Shown here piece after piece: positions 32,589 through 41,817 of a stretch of 64,000 bases of DNA. Source of the DNA: Martinezella lusitana. Its GTDB lineage: Bacteria > Pseudomonadota > Alphaproteobacteria > Rhizobiales > Rhizobiaceae. The translations under genes and the position numbers were made by a program. The stretch lies in contig NZ_JAFEVL010000045.1 in the NCBI RefSeq assembly GCF_016901135.1, forward strand, positions 620,001 to 684,000, written 5' to 3'. Each line of letters begins with the position of its first letter. Position 1 is the first letter of the stretch. Below the pieces are notes generated by a model. It ran no database searches, had not been told where the DNA came from, and saw nothing but the letters and a program-made list of their open reading frames with translations.

Positions 32589-33812
32589 TCAGGCTGGCTG
32601 TTCTGCGGTTCTCTTGCCATGTACGGCGGGGAAGGTCGTGGCAATGGCGCAGACAATTATCGCGCAGCCGACGATGACCGAGAAGGCAATGCCGTAATTC
32701 TGATTTGCTGCAGACAAGACTGCTCCGATGAGCATGGGCGAGGCAAACGAGCCGAGTTGCGCCAGAGAGTTGATGAGGCCCGTGGCCGTCCCGATCGAGT
32801 TTTGCGGAAAATGCTTCATAATGCTCACGAAGACACTGATCGAGATCGCATTAAGGAAGACGTTCGATACCGATAGATATGCGAAGGCGAGGGGGATCGA
32901 TTCCGCGTTTGCCATCAGATAGATGAACACAGCCGATACGGCAGAACCGATGCAGATGAGGTATTTTTCTTTCTGGTGGAAGAAGCGGTCAAGCAGCCAA
33001 CCGCAAGTGAGAAAGGAGATGAATCCCAGCGTCGGCGGGATCATCGAATAGGCTCCCATCTCCATCATGCTCATGCCTTTGACCTTCACCCAGTAGGACG
33101 GCAGCCACGACTGCAGGCCCCAGAATACGATGTTGGTGAAGAAATAGACCGACGCGATCTTCCAGGTCAGGGTATTCTTCAGTAGCTCGCCGATGCGCTG
33201 CTTTTCCGAGACTTTCCGGTCGGCTTCTTCCGCGACCAACGCCTCGGAGCGCGGTTTCATGATGTAGTAGAGGCCGATTGAAAGAATGAGTCCGACGACG
33301 CCCAACACAAAGAACATCACCCGCCAGCTATAAAACGCGATCAGCGAGGTAATGACGATCGAACCGAGAGCGAAACCCACGGAAGCCCCGGATTGCAGCA
33401 CCGACTTCGCACGGGCCATTTGAGATTTCTCGAAATGCTCGGTGATGGCGACAGATCCGCCCGCGGGGAAAACTGCCTCGCCGACGCCGGTGACCGTGCG
33501 TGCGGCAGCCAGCGCTATCACACTAGTGACGGCGCCCGACGCCACCGTGCCCAATGACCAGACCGCGACCGCCGAGCTTAGCGCCCGGCGCGAACCGAAC
33601 CGATCCACCAGATAGCCCCCGATCAACTGGGTCATGGAATATGCCAGGAAGAAGGCGCTTATGATCATGCCTTGATGATCCGGCGTCAGACCGAATTCCT
33701 CGCTGATCGGAATGATCGCGATGTTGATGGCAGTCTTGTCTAGAAAAGCGACGACCCAGCAGACGAATAGCATCCCGATGATGACGTGGCGACGTTGTAT
33801 CTTTGAGATCAT
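32589..33812 (-). CDS. MFS transporter, anion:cation symporter family
   Basis: A 407-residue permease with 12 predicted helices. Family text includes FLDKTAINIAIIPISEEFGLTPDHQGMIISAFFLAYSMTQLIGGYLVDRFGSRR in the first two helices, and VTGVGEAVFPAGGSVAITEHF in helix 4. This is the group that carries organic anions. I chose ATG 33812, with GGGA upstream, over an ATG 16 codons earlier. It precedes the AbgB-like hydrolase and diverges from the GAF regulator, which probably controls both. Confidence 0.88.
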   Translation of the reverse strand: MISKIQRRHVIIGMLFVCWVVAFLDKTAINIAIIPISEEFGLTPDHQGMIISAFFLAYSMTQLIGGYLVDRFGSRRALSSAVAVWSLGTVASGAVTSVIALAAARTVTGVGEAVFPAGGSVAITEHFEKSQMARAKSVLQSGASVGFALGSIVITSLIAFYSWRVMFFVLGVVGLILSIGLYYIMKPRSEALVAEEADRKVSEKQRIGELLKNTLTWKIASVYFFTNIVFWGLQSWLPSYWVKVKGMSMMEMGAYSMIPPTLGFISFLTCGWLLDRFFHQKEKYLICIGSAVSAVFIYLMANAESIPLAFAYLSVSNVFLNAISISVFVSIMKHFPQNSIGTATGLINSLAQLGSFASPMLIGAVLSAANQNYGIAFSVIVGCAIIVCAIATTFPAVHGKRTAEQPA

Positions 33813-33927
33813 TTTAGTCGTTCCCTTTTGGTTTTTGTCTTTTGTGTCACCGTCAGCCAAATTTCATATGTTGATTCCCACATAAAGAACGGTAATTTGA
33901 TGGGTATTTTCACATGGGACGCTACTC

Positions 33928-35850
33928 GTGGACATCAATCTGCTCTCACACCCACTCTTGAAAGAACTGGCGCGGACGCACGGGTTGCAACTGACTGATA
34001 TCAAGGTCGAATCGCGGGATAGCGGCGCCTCAATCCGCCATTCCATTGAAAAGGTAGGAGACGCTTTTCGTCTCGTCGTCGATCACTCCCATTTCACAGC
34101 CAAGCGGACAGAGTTTGCGCTTGAGGAAAACGACGACAACAAGACGGCAGCGCAGATTGTTCAGGCAGTGCAGGATATCGTCATCGGGCTTCAGGCCAGG
34201 ACCTTCGAAATGCTTGCCTCCGTAAACGGAGCGGTCATCAACTCGCTGGACGAAAACGAGATTGTTCATAATGTCCTTCGCGAAGTGATGCATGTGCTCC
34301 CGCATAGCGATGCCGGGGTCTTTCGCCTGTTCGATGAAGCGAGCGGTTTTCTTGTGCCCGTCTCACATGTGGGATTGCCTGAGGACTACAGCGACTACCG
34401 CGTGCAGCCGAATGAATCCGTCTCGGGCGAGGTTTTTGCAACCGGTCGGCCGGCCATTCACAATGGCAGGCAGAATATCATCGACGCTCATCGCGTTATG
34501 CGTCCTGAGAGTCAGTCCTTCATGGAGCGCTCCGAGATAGCCAACGCGCTGCTCTGTGTTCCCGTCATGGCTGAGGGGAAACGTTTGGGCACGCTGACGA
34601 CGCTTTGCTTTTCGAATGATGGAGCTTTTTCGATCTTCGATCGAACCGTTCTGGAATTTTTGGCAGCGCAGATCGCAGTCGCCTTTCAACGGTCGCTGAC
34701 CTACAAGAACGCCGTCGCCACCGCTCATCGGCTCGAACAGATGCGCAGCGATCTTGCCCACAAGAATGCCGAGCTGGATCGCGCAGTCGAGCTGCACGAG
34801 GCGCTGCTACGCATCTTTTCCACACGCAACGGGCTGCCAGAACAGCTTCGCGCCGTGGCCGAGCTCTTTCGTGTCGATTTCCGGTTCGAGAACGTGCTGG
34901 GCTTGGATTATCGATCCGTGGGATGGGTGGACGACGAGCAATTCGTGATTCAGACCGTCGAGGTCGCGGAAGCACCCGTAGGGCAATTTTACTTCCCGAC
35001 GTCCGGGGATGCGGGTTACCATCGGGCGCTATTTGGCACGTTGGCAACATTCGCGGCGCTGGACTTCGTGCGTGACATGTCGCGGATGGATGTTCTCAAT
35101 GCGCGCCGCAAAGCGCATTTTGACGCCCTGATTGCGGGGCTGGGTTGGGACGGGCGTCATAGCCACCAGGATGGATTTCGGCTTGAGCGCTACAGTCAGG
35201 TATTCGTGGCACGCACGCCCCAACGCGAGGCTTCCAACAACACTCGTCTTTCCCTTCATAAATCTCAATCGGACCTGCAAAAGGGGATGACATTGTCCAA
35301 CGCCCTCATCTTTCACAGTGAGGACCAGATCGTAGCGCTGGTCTCCGCGTCGACCACGGCGGCACTGGAACGCAATCTCAGGGCGATCTCTGATGCCGCG
35401 ACGAAATTCAGCATCTGCATTGGAGCAAGCGAGATCTATGGAGAAAGCGAGCGCCATCTCGCGTCGCGCGACCTAGCTGCACAGGCGGCAGATGCGCTGT
35501 CACGTCGCGGACGCTCGGGGCTTTTGCGGCATCGAGACATGGGAGTGGAACTGTTGCTGGAAGGGCGCGCGAGGCGGGATATTATTGAATTTACGCGCAA
35601 TATCCTTACGCCGCTGGTTCAGGATCCAAAACATCGCGTCCTGCATGAAACCCTCTCGCGCTACGTTCACGAGGGGAAGTCTGTCACCCGCACAGCGCAG
35701 GCGCTGAATATTCACCCGAACACGCTTTACCAGCGCCTGCAACGAGTCGAGTCGCTAACGGGTCGCAAAATTACCGATGCGGCTGATTTCACGCTGCTCA
35801 GTCTCGCTTGCCAACTTTACGCGGAATACTCGCGGGCAGCGGCAGGTTAG
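33928..35850 (+). CDS. GAF-domain activator with PucR/CdaR-type C-terminal helix-turn-helix
   Basis: A 640-residue cytoplasmic regulator. Residues about 95-240 are a GAF domain (DAGVFRLFDEASGFLVPVSHVGLPEDY). A short coiled segment follows near 255-285. The C-terminus holds a PucR-type helix-turn-helix (SVTRTAQALNIHPNTLYQRLQRVESLTGR, about 590-620). Proteins of this build activate catabolic genes on binding an aromatic or amino-acid-derived ligand. It starts at GTG 33928 and diverges from the transporter-hydrolase pair 115 bases away. Confidence 0.85.
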   Translation: MDINLLSHPLLKELARTHGLQLTDIKVESRDSGASIRHSIEKVGDAFRLVVDHSHFTAKRTEFALEENDDNKTAAQIVQAVQDIVIGLQARTFEMLASVNGAVINSLDENEIVHNVLREVMHVLPHSDAGVFRLFDEASGFLVPVSHVGLPEDYSDYRVQPNESVSGEVFATGRPAIHNGRQNIIDAHRVMRPESQSFMERSEIANALLCVPVMAEGKRLGTLTTLCFSNDGAFSIFDRTVLEFLAAQIAVAFQRSLTYKNAVATAHRLEQMRSDLAHKNAELDRAVELHEALLRIFSTRNGLPEQLRAVAELFRVDFRFENVLGLDYRSVGWVDDEQFVIQTVEVAEAPVGQFYFPTSGDAGYHRALFGTLATFAALDFVRDMSRMDVLNARRKAHFDALIAGLGWDGRHSHQDGFRLERYSQVFVARTPQREASNNTRLSLHKSQSDLQKGMTLSNALIFHSEDQIVALVSASTTAALERNLRAISDAATKFSICIGASEIYGESERHLASRDLAAQAADALSRRGRSGLLRHRDMGVELLLEGRARRDIIEFTRNILTPLVQDPKHRVLHETLSRYVHEGKSVTRTAQALNIHPNTLYQRLQRVESLTGRKITDAADFTLLSLACQLYAEYSRAAAG

Positions 35851-36128
35851 AACGCGGCTCTGACTATAGAATTGCGGCGCCTGAAAGTCATTGCGAACTG
35901 GCTAGCTGAGTTATGAGCGCTTTCGCAGATGCTGGTCCGCGTTGACGGTTCTTCAGGAAGTTCGAAGACCGAGCGCGTTCCAATCCGCAGCTTCATCGGT
36001 CGGCATGCGGGCAAGGTCAAAAAGCCGATCCTAATTGACGACAGTCGCCATCATTGGCTGGAATCTCAGCCTCATTTGGTCGCCATTGGCGCGCTACTGA
36101 TTGAATTCCTCGATACAGCATACTGGTG

Positions 36129-37367
36129 TCAGTAGAGCAATCGAGTTCGTATCGTTCCCGGGATCTTGCGAAGCGCATCAAGTATGTCGTCGGCTGTCTG
36201 GCCAATGCCCTCGGCTTCAATGACCACGTAACCCGTTTCGCCGTACGTCTGCAGGAACTCACCGACGATATTAAGCGCACGCGACGAAAAAATCGCATTC
36301 AGACTGTTCAGCATGCCAGGGCGATTCTCATGAACATGGATGAAACGCGTGCCGTTTGGACGTGGCGGCAGTTGAACCTGGGGAAAATTGACGGCGCCCA
36401 GCGTCGAGCCGACGTCGGAATACTCCACAAGCTTCCTGGAGACTTCCCCTCCGATGCGCTCCTGGGCTTCTTCGGTCGACCCACCAATATGCGGCGTCAA
36501 AATTACATTGTCCAAACCCTGCAGAGGCGTTTCGAAACGCTCCTTATTTGATGCCGGCTCTTTCGGGAACACGTCCACAGCCGCGCCTGCGAGATGTCCT
36601 TCTTTCAAAACCTTCGCAAGCGCTTCAAGATCCACCACAGTCCCGCGGGAGTTATTGATGAAAATGGCTCCCTTTTTCATTCGGCGCAGCTCGGCCTCAG
36701 TTATCATGTTTTGCGTCGAACTGGTTTCCGGAACATGCATCGTCACGAAATCTGAGATTTCGAGAAGTTCGCCGAGCGTGGCCATCGATTCCGAATTGCC
36801 GTGGCGAAGCTTGTCTGAAGGATCAAAATAGCGCACGTTCATACCCATGCTTTCCGCAAGAACGCTAAGCTGCGAGCCGATGTTGCCGTAGCCCACGATA
36901 CCAAGCGTTTTCCCGCGCACCTCACGACTGCCGACGGCGGATTTGTCCCATCCGCCCTCATGAGTAGAGGCCGAACGCGGGAAAATCCGCCGGGTCAGCA
37001 TTATGATCTCACCGATCACAAGTTCGGCGACCGAGCGCGTATTCGAATAAGGAGCGTTGAACACGGGGATGCCGCGTCGGCGGGCCGCATCCAGGTCGAC
37101 TTGATTTGTCCCCACGGAAAAACAACCGACGGCAATAAGCTTTTTGGCGGAACTGAAAATTTCCTCTGTCAGCTGGGTGCGTGAGCGAATTCCGATAATA
37201 TGCGCATCGGCTATAAGGCTCTTGAGATCCTTGTCATCCAGAGCCTTCGGCAGATGAGTCAGATTGACGTAACCGGATGACGAAAAGTAGTCCACAGCGC
37301 TCTGGCTAATGCCTTCAAGCAGAAGTACGGAAATCCGATCGCGCGGGAGAGAAAGTTGTCGGGTCAT
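36129..37367 (-). CDS. serA: D-3-phosphoglycerate dehydrogenase, short ACT-containing type
   Basis: A 412-residue enzyme that catalyses the first step of serine synthesis. It follows E. coli SerA (410 residues) almost segment by segment: IGIRSRTQLTEEIF, GCFSVGTNQVDLDAARRRGIPVFNAPYSNTRSVAELVIGE, the NAD motif GIVGYGNIGSQL, the catalytic Arg in NNSRGTVVD, and the His in LTPHIGGSTEEAQ. The C-terminal ACT domain (RFIHVHENRPGMLNSLNAIF) gives serine feedback. It stands alone between the GAF regulator and the TetR block. Many Rhizobiales have a longer serA elsewhere, so this may be a second, acquired copy. Confidence 0.93.
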   Translation of the reverse strand: MTRQLSLPRDRISVLLLEGISQSAVDYFSSSGYVNLTHLPKALDDKDLKSLIADAHIIGIRSRTQLTEEIFSSAKKLIAVGCFSVGTNQVDLDAARRRGIPVFNAPYSNTRSVAELVIGEIIMLTRRIFPRSASTHEGGWDKSAVGSREVRGKTLGIVGYGNIGSQLSVLAESMGMNVRYFDPSDKLRHGNSESMATLGELLEISDFVTMHVPETSSTQNMITEAELRRMKKGAIFINNSRGTVVDLEALAKVLKEGHLAGAAVDVFPKEPASNKERFETPLQGLDNVILTPHIGGSTEEAQERIGGEVSRKLVEYSDVGSTLGAVNFPQVQLPPRPNGTRFIHVHENRPGMLNSLNAIFSSRALNIVGEFLQTYGETGYVVIEAEGIGQTADDILDALRKIPGTIRTRLLY

Positions 37368-37757
37368 TGAATTGCTTTCGGTTCTCGAATTCGACTAAGC
37401 CGAGGTCGCTTGTCGGCCATTAAAGCTCACGGATATGGCAAATTGTTTAGCGACCATCCAACGGATAGCGCAAGAACAAACTCTGCTCCGAAGTGGACAG
37501 GGAGATGTCAGTCCGTTCAATCACGCCCAAGAATCCACCGAGAGAGGACACTAACACTGCCGCTTTGGAGGCTGAAAGCCATCACTATCGATACTTGACG
37601 CGTGGCTTAGCGAACGGCGGAAATTATTTCCGACGCTCGGCATGGAATATCTGAACCCAATGCTTTCCGCGGCGGCTCATGTCCGTTCATGTTAGCGCAA
37701 GGCAGCGCAAATCAGCTGCCAAAGCAGGGGGTAACGTAATGACTTTATGCGCAACGT
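37368..37757. other. Intergenic region with one copy of a 20-base repeat
   Basis: About 390 bases between serA and the TetR gene. No convincing gene. It holds CCATCACTATCGATACTTGA at 37579-37598, identical to 45792-45811. Confidence 0.6.
37579..37598. repeat. Direct repeat, left copy, flanking the 37.6-45.8 kb cassette
   Basis: CCATCACTATCGATACTTGA, exact match in the same orientation to 45792-45811. It lies left of the TetR gene. Possible boundary of a transferred cassette. Confidence 0.6.
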
Positions 37758-38426
37758 TCAGGGGGCAACGATTGCCAATATCGTCTGTATATTGAAGGCG
37801 AGGCGCGTTTCCAGTGCCTGCCGGGTCATCATTCGTTGGCCGTAGACGATAGAGCTGGTGGCCTGGTTGGTAAAATAATAGTAGCAGACAGATGTAATGG
37901 TAAGGCCAAGCTGTATGGGATCGATCCCAACGCGGAAAGTACCTTCAGCCTCCCCACGCCGCACGATCTCATCGACAAGAGGGCGCGAATTGGCTGCTCC
38001 CTCCCGTATCACGCGGGACTTGCGAAAGTAGACAGCCTTTAATTGGTTTTCGGAGTTCAGGAGTGTAATGAATTCCGGGTGATCACGATAATAAGTCCAG
38101 ACAAACGTGACCAATGCTATCAACGCATCGCGCGGAGGGAGCTGATCAAGGCTCAGAGCGGCCTCCGCTTCCCAAATGTCGCAGTAAACTTTTTCGATGA
38201 CGGCTTGATAGAGCAACTGCTTGTTGCCGAAATACTGATAGATCATCCGCTTGTTGATCTCGGCCCGTTCGGCGATCGCTTCAACACGTGCACCGGACAA
38301 CCCGTTGGCTGCGAATTCTGCGACTGCGGCATCGAGAATTCGGCTTTGCGAAAGATCAGGCCGACGCGGATACCGGCGTCGGGGCGGATCCTGCGCCTCC
38401 GCTCCCGCATGTTTCCTTCCCGTCAC
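37758..38426 (-). CDS. TetR-family transcriptional regulator
   Basis: A 222-residue regulator. The DNA-binding domain (about 25-75) reads RILDAAVAEFAANGLSGARVEAIAERAEINKRMIYQYFGNKQLLYQAVI, a standard TetR helix-turn-helix. The C-terminal helical domain resembles the C-terminal regulator type found in pyrimidine and amide catabolism. Start is GTG 38426, five bases after AGGAGG. It diverges from the ABC transporter operon 400 bases away and is likely its repressor. Confidence 0.88.
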   Translation of the reverse strand: MTGRKHAGAEAQDPPRRRYPRRPDLSQSRILDAAVAEFAANGLSGARVEAIAERAEINKRMIYQYFGNKQLLYQAVIEKVYCDIWEAEAALSLDQLPPRDALIALVTFVWTYYRDHPEFITLLNSENQLKAVYFRKSRVIREGAANSRPLVDEIVRRGEAEGTFRVGIDPIQLGLTITSVCYYYFTNQATSSIVYGQRMMTRQALETRLAFNIQTILAIVAP

Positions 38427-38825
38427 GATGCCTCCTGATACTCACAGCCCATTCGAGCTTTTTCATAACCATCCTACGAGCTTGCCGGCTCCAAGAGGGC
38501 GAACACAAACCGTTCGATAGAGGTTGTCTGCGGTAGATGTCAACGCCTTGAAGTCGGAGGCCAGAAGTAACCCAGCGGTTATTTGCGATCTATATGCCAA
38601 TATAAAACAAAGAGAATTTATTTCAACAATTGGGCGCGGCGTCATCGCGCTGTCAAGAAAGACTCATAGAGGAGGGCGCATTGCTTGAGTCAGCCCTGAC
38701 GCACGGAGCGGTTCTGGACGACGTGACCAACACACTTCCGCTCGGCCGCAGCCAGCGAAGAGAACAGGAATAAGCCAATCCAGCCAACCAAGGCGGGGAG
38801 GCTGCCAGCGAAAACGGTAGTACAC
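38427..38825. other. Divergent intergenic region, tetR / ABC operon
   Basis: About 400 bases. The part 38580-38625 is AT-rich and the likely promoter zone. I found no strong palindrome that I would assign to TetR, and no gene. Confidence 0.5.
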
Positions 38826-40019
38826 ATGGTAGGTCAATCCATTGAGATCGTAGATCTGGAAAAGCGGTTCGACCGCACGTCGGTCCTTCGTGGTATCAAT
38901 CTTTCGATCCGGAAAGGGGAATTCCTCACTCTGCTTGGACCCTCCGGATGCGGAAAATCCACGCTGCTGCGGCTGCTTGCCGGCTTTGAGCCATGCAGCG
39001 ACGGTCGTATCCTGATTGGAGATCGCGACGTCGCGCCCTTGGCGCCAAAGGCGCGCAACATCGCCATGGTGTTCCAGTCCTATGCGCTCTATCCGCACAT
39101 GACGGTCCGCGCCAATATAGGAGTGCCCCTGGAAATGGCGCGCCTGTCATTTTGGCAACGTCAGCCCGGCGCCGGTCTCCTTTCATCGAAGACCCGTGAC
39201 ATTCGGAAGGGTATCGAAGGGGATATCGAAACGGTAGCAAAACAACTCGGTCTTGAGGCGCTGCTGGATCGCAAGCCCTCGCAGCTTTCGGGCGGTCAGC
39301 GACAGCGGGTGGCTGTGGGACGAGCAATGGTCCGACATCCGGCCGTGTTCCTGATGGACGAGCCACTTTCCAATCTTGATGCCAAGCTACGCCACCAGCT
39401 ACGCGAGGAGATTGTCGATCTCCATCGCCGGACCGGGATCACATTCGTCTATGTTACCCACGACCAGACCGAGGCGATGGCGATGTCCGACCGCATAGCC
39501 GTCATGGAAGGCGGAGAGATCCGACAGTGCGGTACGCCGACGGAGGTCTATGATCATCCGGATTATCTCTCCGTTGCACGGTTCGTGGGGACGACCACGA
39601 TCAACGAGATGCCGGTAGAGATACGCGACGGAACCGTCTTGGCCGGTGGTCGGGCACTGCGGCTAAAACTGCCAGACATCGCCGATGGGTCTTTTCAATT
39701 GGCCGTCAGGCCGGAGCGGCTTCACCCCGTTGCGGAGGGGACTGGCGATTTCTCGCTTCCGGTAGAGCAGGTGGAGTTCACCGGGAACGAAGTCGGTATC
39801 CGCTGTGACGGCACCGAGATAGGCGCCGGTCCGGTGCGCGTGCAACTTCGCCCCGAGGGCTTTGCACGATTGATGCAAGGCCGCAACGTAGGCGAAAGGA
39901 TTACACTGCAGATCACGCCCGATGCCACGCTTCTGTTCGACTCAAACGGAAAGCGCGTAACGGGCTCGGTCACCAAAGTCGATAGGGTCGAGGAGAGGCA
40001 TCATGGCCTCCTTCTCTGA
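38826..40019 (+). CDS. ABC transporter ATPase, MalK/UgpC type
   Basis: A 397-residue ATPase. It has Walker A GPSGCGKS near residue 39, signature LSGGQRQR near 155 and Walker B VFLMDEPLSNLDAK near 176. A C-terminal regulatory OB-like domain (about 240-390) is characteristic of the MalK/UgpC group that drives carbohydrate or glycerol-3-phosphate import. An insertion of about 25 residues after the Q-loop (SFWQRQPGAGLLSSKTRDIRKG) is longer than usual. The ribosome site is weak. The gene overlaps the next by 17 bases. Confidence 0.9.
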   Translation: MVGQSIEIVDLEKRFDRTSVLRGINLSIRKGEFLTLLGPSGCGKSTLLRLLAGFEPCSDGRILIGDRDVAPLAPKARNIAMVFQSYALYPHMTVRANIGVPLEMARLSFWQRQPGAGLLSSKTRDIRKGIEGDIETVAKQLGLEALLDRKPSQLSGGQRQRVAVGRAMVRHPAVFLMDEPLSNLDAKLRHQLREEIVDLHRRTGITFVYVTHDQTEAMAMSDRIAVMEGGEIRQCGTPTEVYDHPDYLSVARFVGTTTINEMPVEIRDGTVLAGGRALRLKLPDIADGSFQLAVRPERLHPVAEGTGDFSLPVEQVEFTGNEVGIRCDGTEIGAGPVRVQLRPEGFARLMQGRNVGERITLQITPDATLLFDSNGKRVTGSVTKVDRVEERHHGLLL

Positions 40020-40923
40020 CGTGGGAACGCATTCCGCTACGGTCCCGACAAAGGGACTGAGCCACGCGGCCATCGCCCGCGCCTTCTCGGCGCCGGCCTT
40101 TCTGCTGCTGGTTGCGACCGTGGTCGCTCCCGTGTTTGTGGTCTTCTTGATCAGCTTTACCGATTACCGCCTCGGGCGGATCACGCTGAATTTCGTAGGG
40201 GCTGGCAATTATGCGCGAATGCTGGGCGATCCCTGGTTCTGGGGCGCCCTGCGCAACAGCGCGATCTATACGGCGATTGTCGTGCCGATATCGGTCTTTG
40301 GCGCCCTATGCCTTGCAATACTCCTTGACGGCCGCCGCCGGTCGCGTCGTTTCTACGAAATCGTGTACTTTCTTCCGGTGACCTCGACGCTCACAGCGAT
40401 GTCGATCGTTTGGAGCTATTTGCTCAACGGGCATATCGGGCCTCTGGCGGGCCTGTTGAATGCGTTTGGAATGCCGCCGCTCGATTTCTTTGCTGACGGT
40501 ACGCTTGCGCTCGTCGGCCTTGCCATCATCGGTATATGGCACCTGTTGGGCTTCAATCTCATTCTCTTCCTTGCCGGTCTGACGCTGATTTCCAAAGATC
40601 TGCGCGAGGCGGCAGCACTGGACGGGATGGACGGATTTCTGGACCGGTTGCGCTACCTGATCTGGCCGCTTCTGGCACCGACGACCATCGTCGTTGTCGT
40701 TCTCAGCTGCATACAGTCGTTCCAGGTCTTCGATACGGTGGCGGTGCTGACCAATGGCGGCCCCTATGGCGCGACAGAGATGCTCTTGCACAAGATCAAC
40801 ACCGATACTTTCATCGGCTTGAAGGCCGGGTACGGCAGCGCACTTACAGTCGTCTACCTGGTTTTGATCGGTGCCTTTTCAATTGTTCAGGTCGCGCTCG
40901 GTAACAGGAAGGCACATTTTTGA
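40003..40923 (+). CDS. ABC transporter permease, MalF/UgpA type
   Basis: A 306-residue permease with six helices. The first helix lies at residues 30-50 and the EAA coupling loop reads LREAALDGMDGFLDRLRYLIWPLL-like text near residue 205. Family text PYGATEMLLHKINTDTFIG near residue 250 is typical of sugar-type systems. It overlaps the ATPase gene at the front and the second permease at the back (TGATG), so all three are coupled. Confidence 0.9.
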   Translation: MASFSDVGTHSATVPTKGLSHAAIARAFSAPAFLLLVATVVAPVFVVFLISFTDYRLGRITLNFVGAGNYARMLGDPWFWGALRNSAIYTAIVVPISVFGALCLAILLDGRRRSRRFYEIVYFLPVTSTLTAMSIVWSYLLNGHIGPLAGLLNAFGMPPLDFFADGTLALVGLAIIGIWHLLGFNLILFLAGLTLISKDLREAAALDGMDGFLDRLRYLIWPLLAPTTIVVVVLSCIQSFQVFDTVAVLTNGGPYGATEMLLHKINTDTFIGLKAGYGSALTVVYLVLIGAFSIVQVALGNRKAHF

Positions 40924-41750
40924 TGTTTCGGTTCTCGATCCGCCCGCTTCTTTCGCATGCCGTGCTGATGGCCGGCGCTTTTCTTATGATCTATCCGTTT
41001 TTCTGGATGTGGCGTGCCTCGACGCAAGCCCCTGGGGAGATCTTCGGCGCGCTGCGGGATGCACCTCCGATCATGACCTCGATCTCGGAAAACTATGCAC
41101 GCGCTCTATTTGATTCGCCGTTGCCGCGCTTCATGCTCAACGGCGTCCTGATGACCGGCGGCATACTGCTGTTCCAGATCCTAACCACGGTGACATGCGC
41201 CTACGCGCTGGCCAAGTTCGACTTCCGCGGGCGGCGCCTGATTTTCGGGATCGTGGTGCTAACCCTGTCGGTTCCCGCGCAGGCGACCGCATTGCCGATT
41301 TTCATGGTGCTCGCCAAGCTGGACCTTCTCGACACCTATACTGGCGTCATCCTGCCCTATTTGACTTCGGGCTTCGCGATCTTCCTCTTTCACCAATTCA
41401 TCCGCTCCTTCCCCGACGAGATCCTTCTGGCTGCGCGTCTGGATGGCATGAGCGAGATGGAGATCGTGGTCCGCATCATCCTGCCCGCGATGATGCCGGC
41501 CATTGCCGCCTTCGCGATCTTCTCGATCACCTTTCATTGGAACGATCTCTACTGGCCGATAATCGTCATTAGATCCATCGATCTGTCGCCGCCAACCCTG
41601 GGTCTCCTGTTCTTCCGGAGTCAGGAAGGTGGTGACAGTTTCGGGCCGTTGATGGCCTGTGCAACCCTTGTCACCGCTCCGCTGATCCTGATGTTCCTCG
41701 CCGCGCAGCGCAGGTTTGTTCAAGGCGTGACGATGACCGGGGTGAAATAA
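40923..41750 (+). CDS. ABC transporter permease, MalG/UgpE type
   Basis: A 275-residue permease with six helices. The coupling loop is ARLDGMSEMEIVVRIILPAMMPAIAAF near residue 180, canonical for MalG/UgpE. The ATG at 40923 shares a base with the previous stop. The C-terminus (FVQGVTMTGVK) is the usual ending of the family. Confidence 0.9.
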   Translation: MFRFSIRPLLSHAVLMAGAFLMIYPFFWMWRASTQAPGEIFGALRDAPPIMTSISENYARALFDSPLPRFMLNGVLMTGGILLFQILTTVTCAYALAKFDFRGRRLIFGIVVLTLSVPAQATALPIFMVLAKLDLLDTYTGVILPYLTSGFAIFLFHQFIRSFPDEILLAARLDGMSEMEIVVRIILPAMMPAIAAFAIFSITFHWNDLYWPIIVIRSIDLSPPTLGLLFFRSQEGGDSFGPLMACATLVTAPLILMFLAAQRRFVQGVTMTGVK

Positions 41751-41817
41751 GACGAGTCTGCCCGGCTGCCACCGGGCAGACCCGAAAGTCAAGACAACTC
41801 ACTCCGAAGGAACCACC

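Noticed and set aside
35929..36135. 68-codon plus-strand frame between the GAF regulator and serA
   Set aside because: No ribosome site and no recognisable protein; the gap is under 300 bases and probably holds only terminator sequence.
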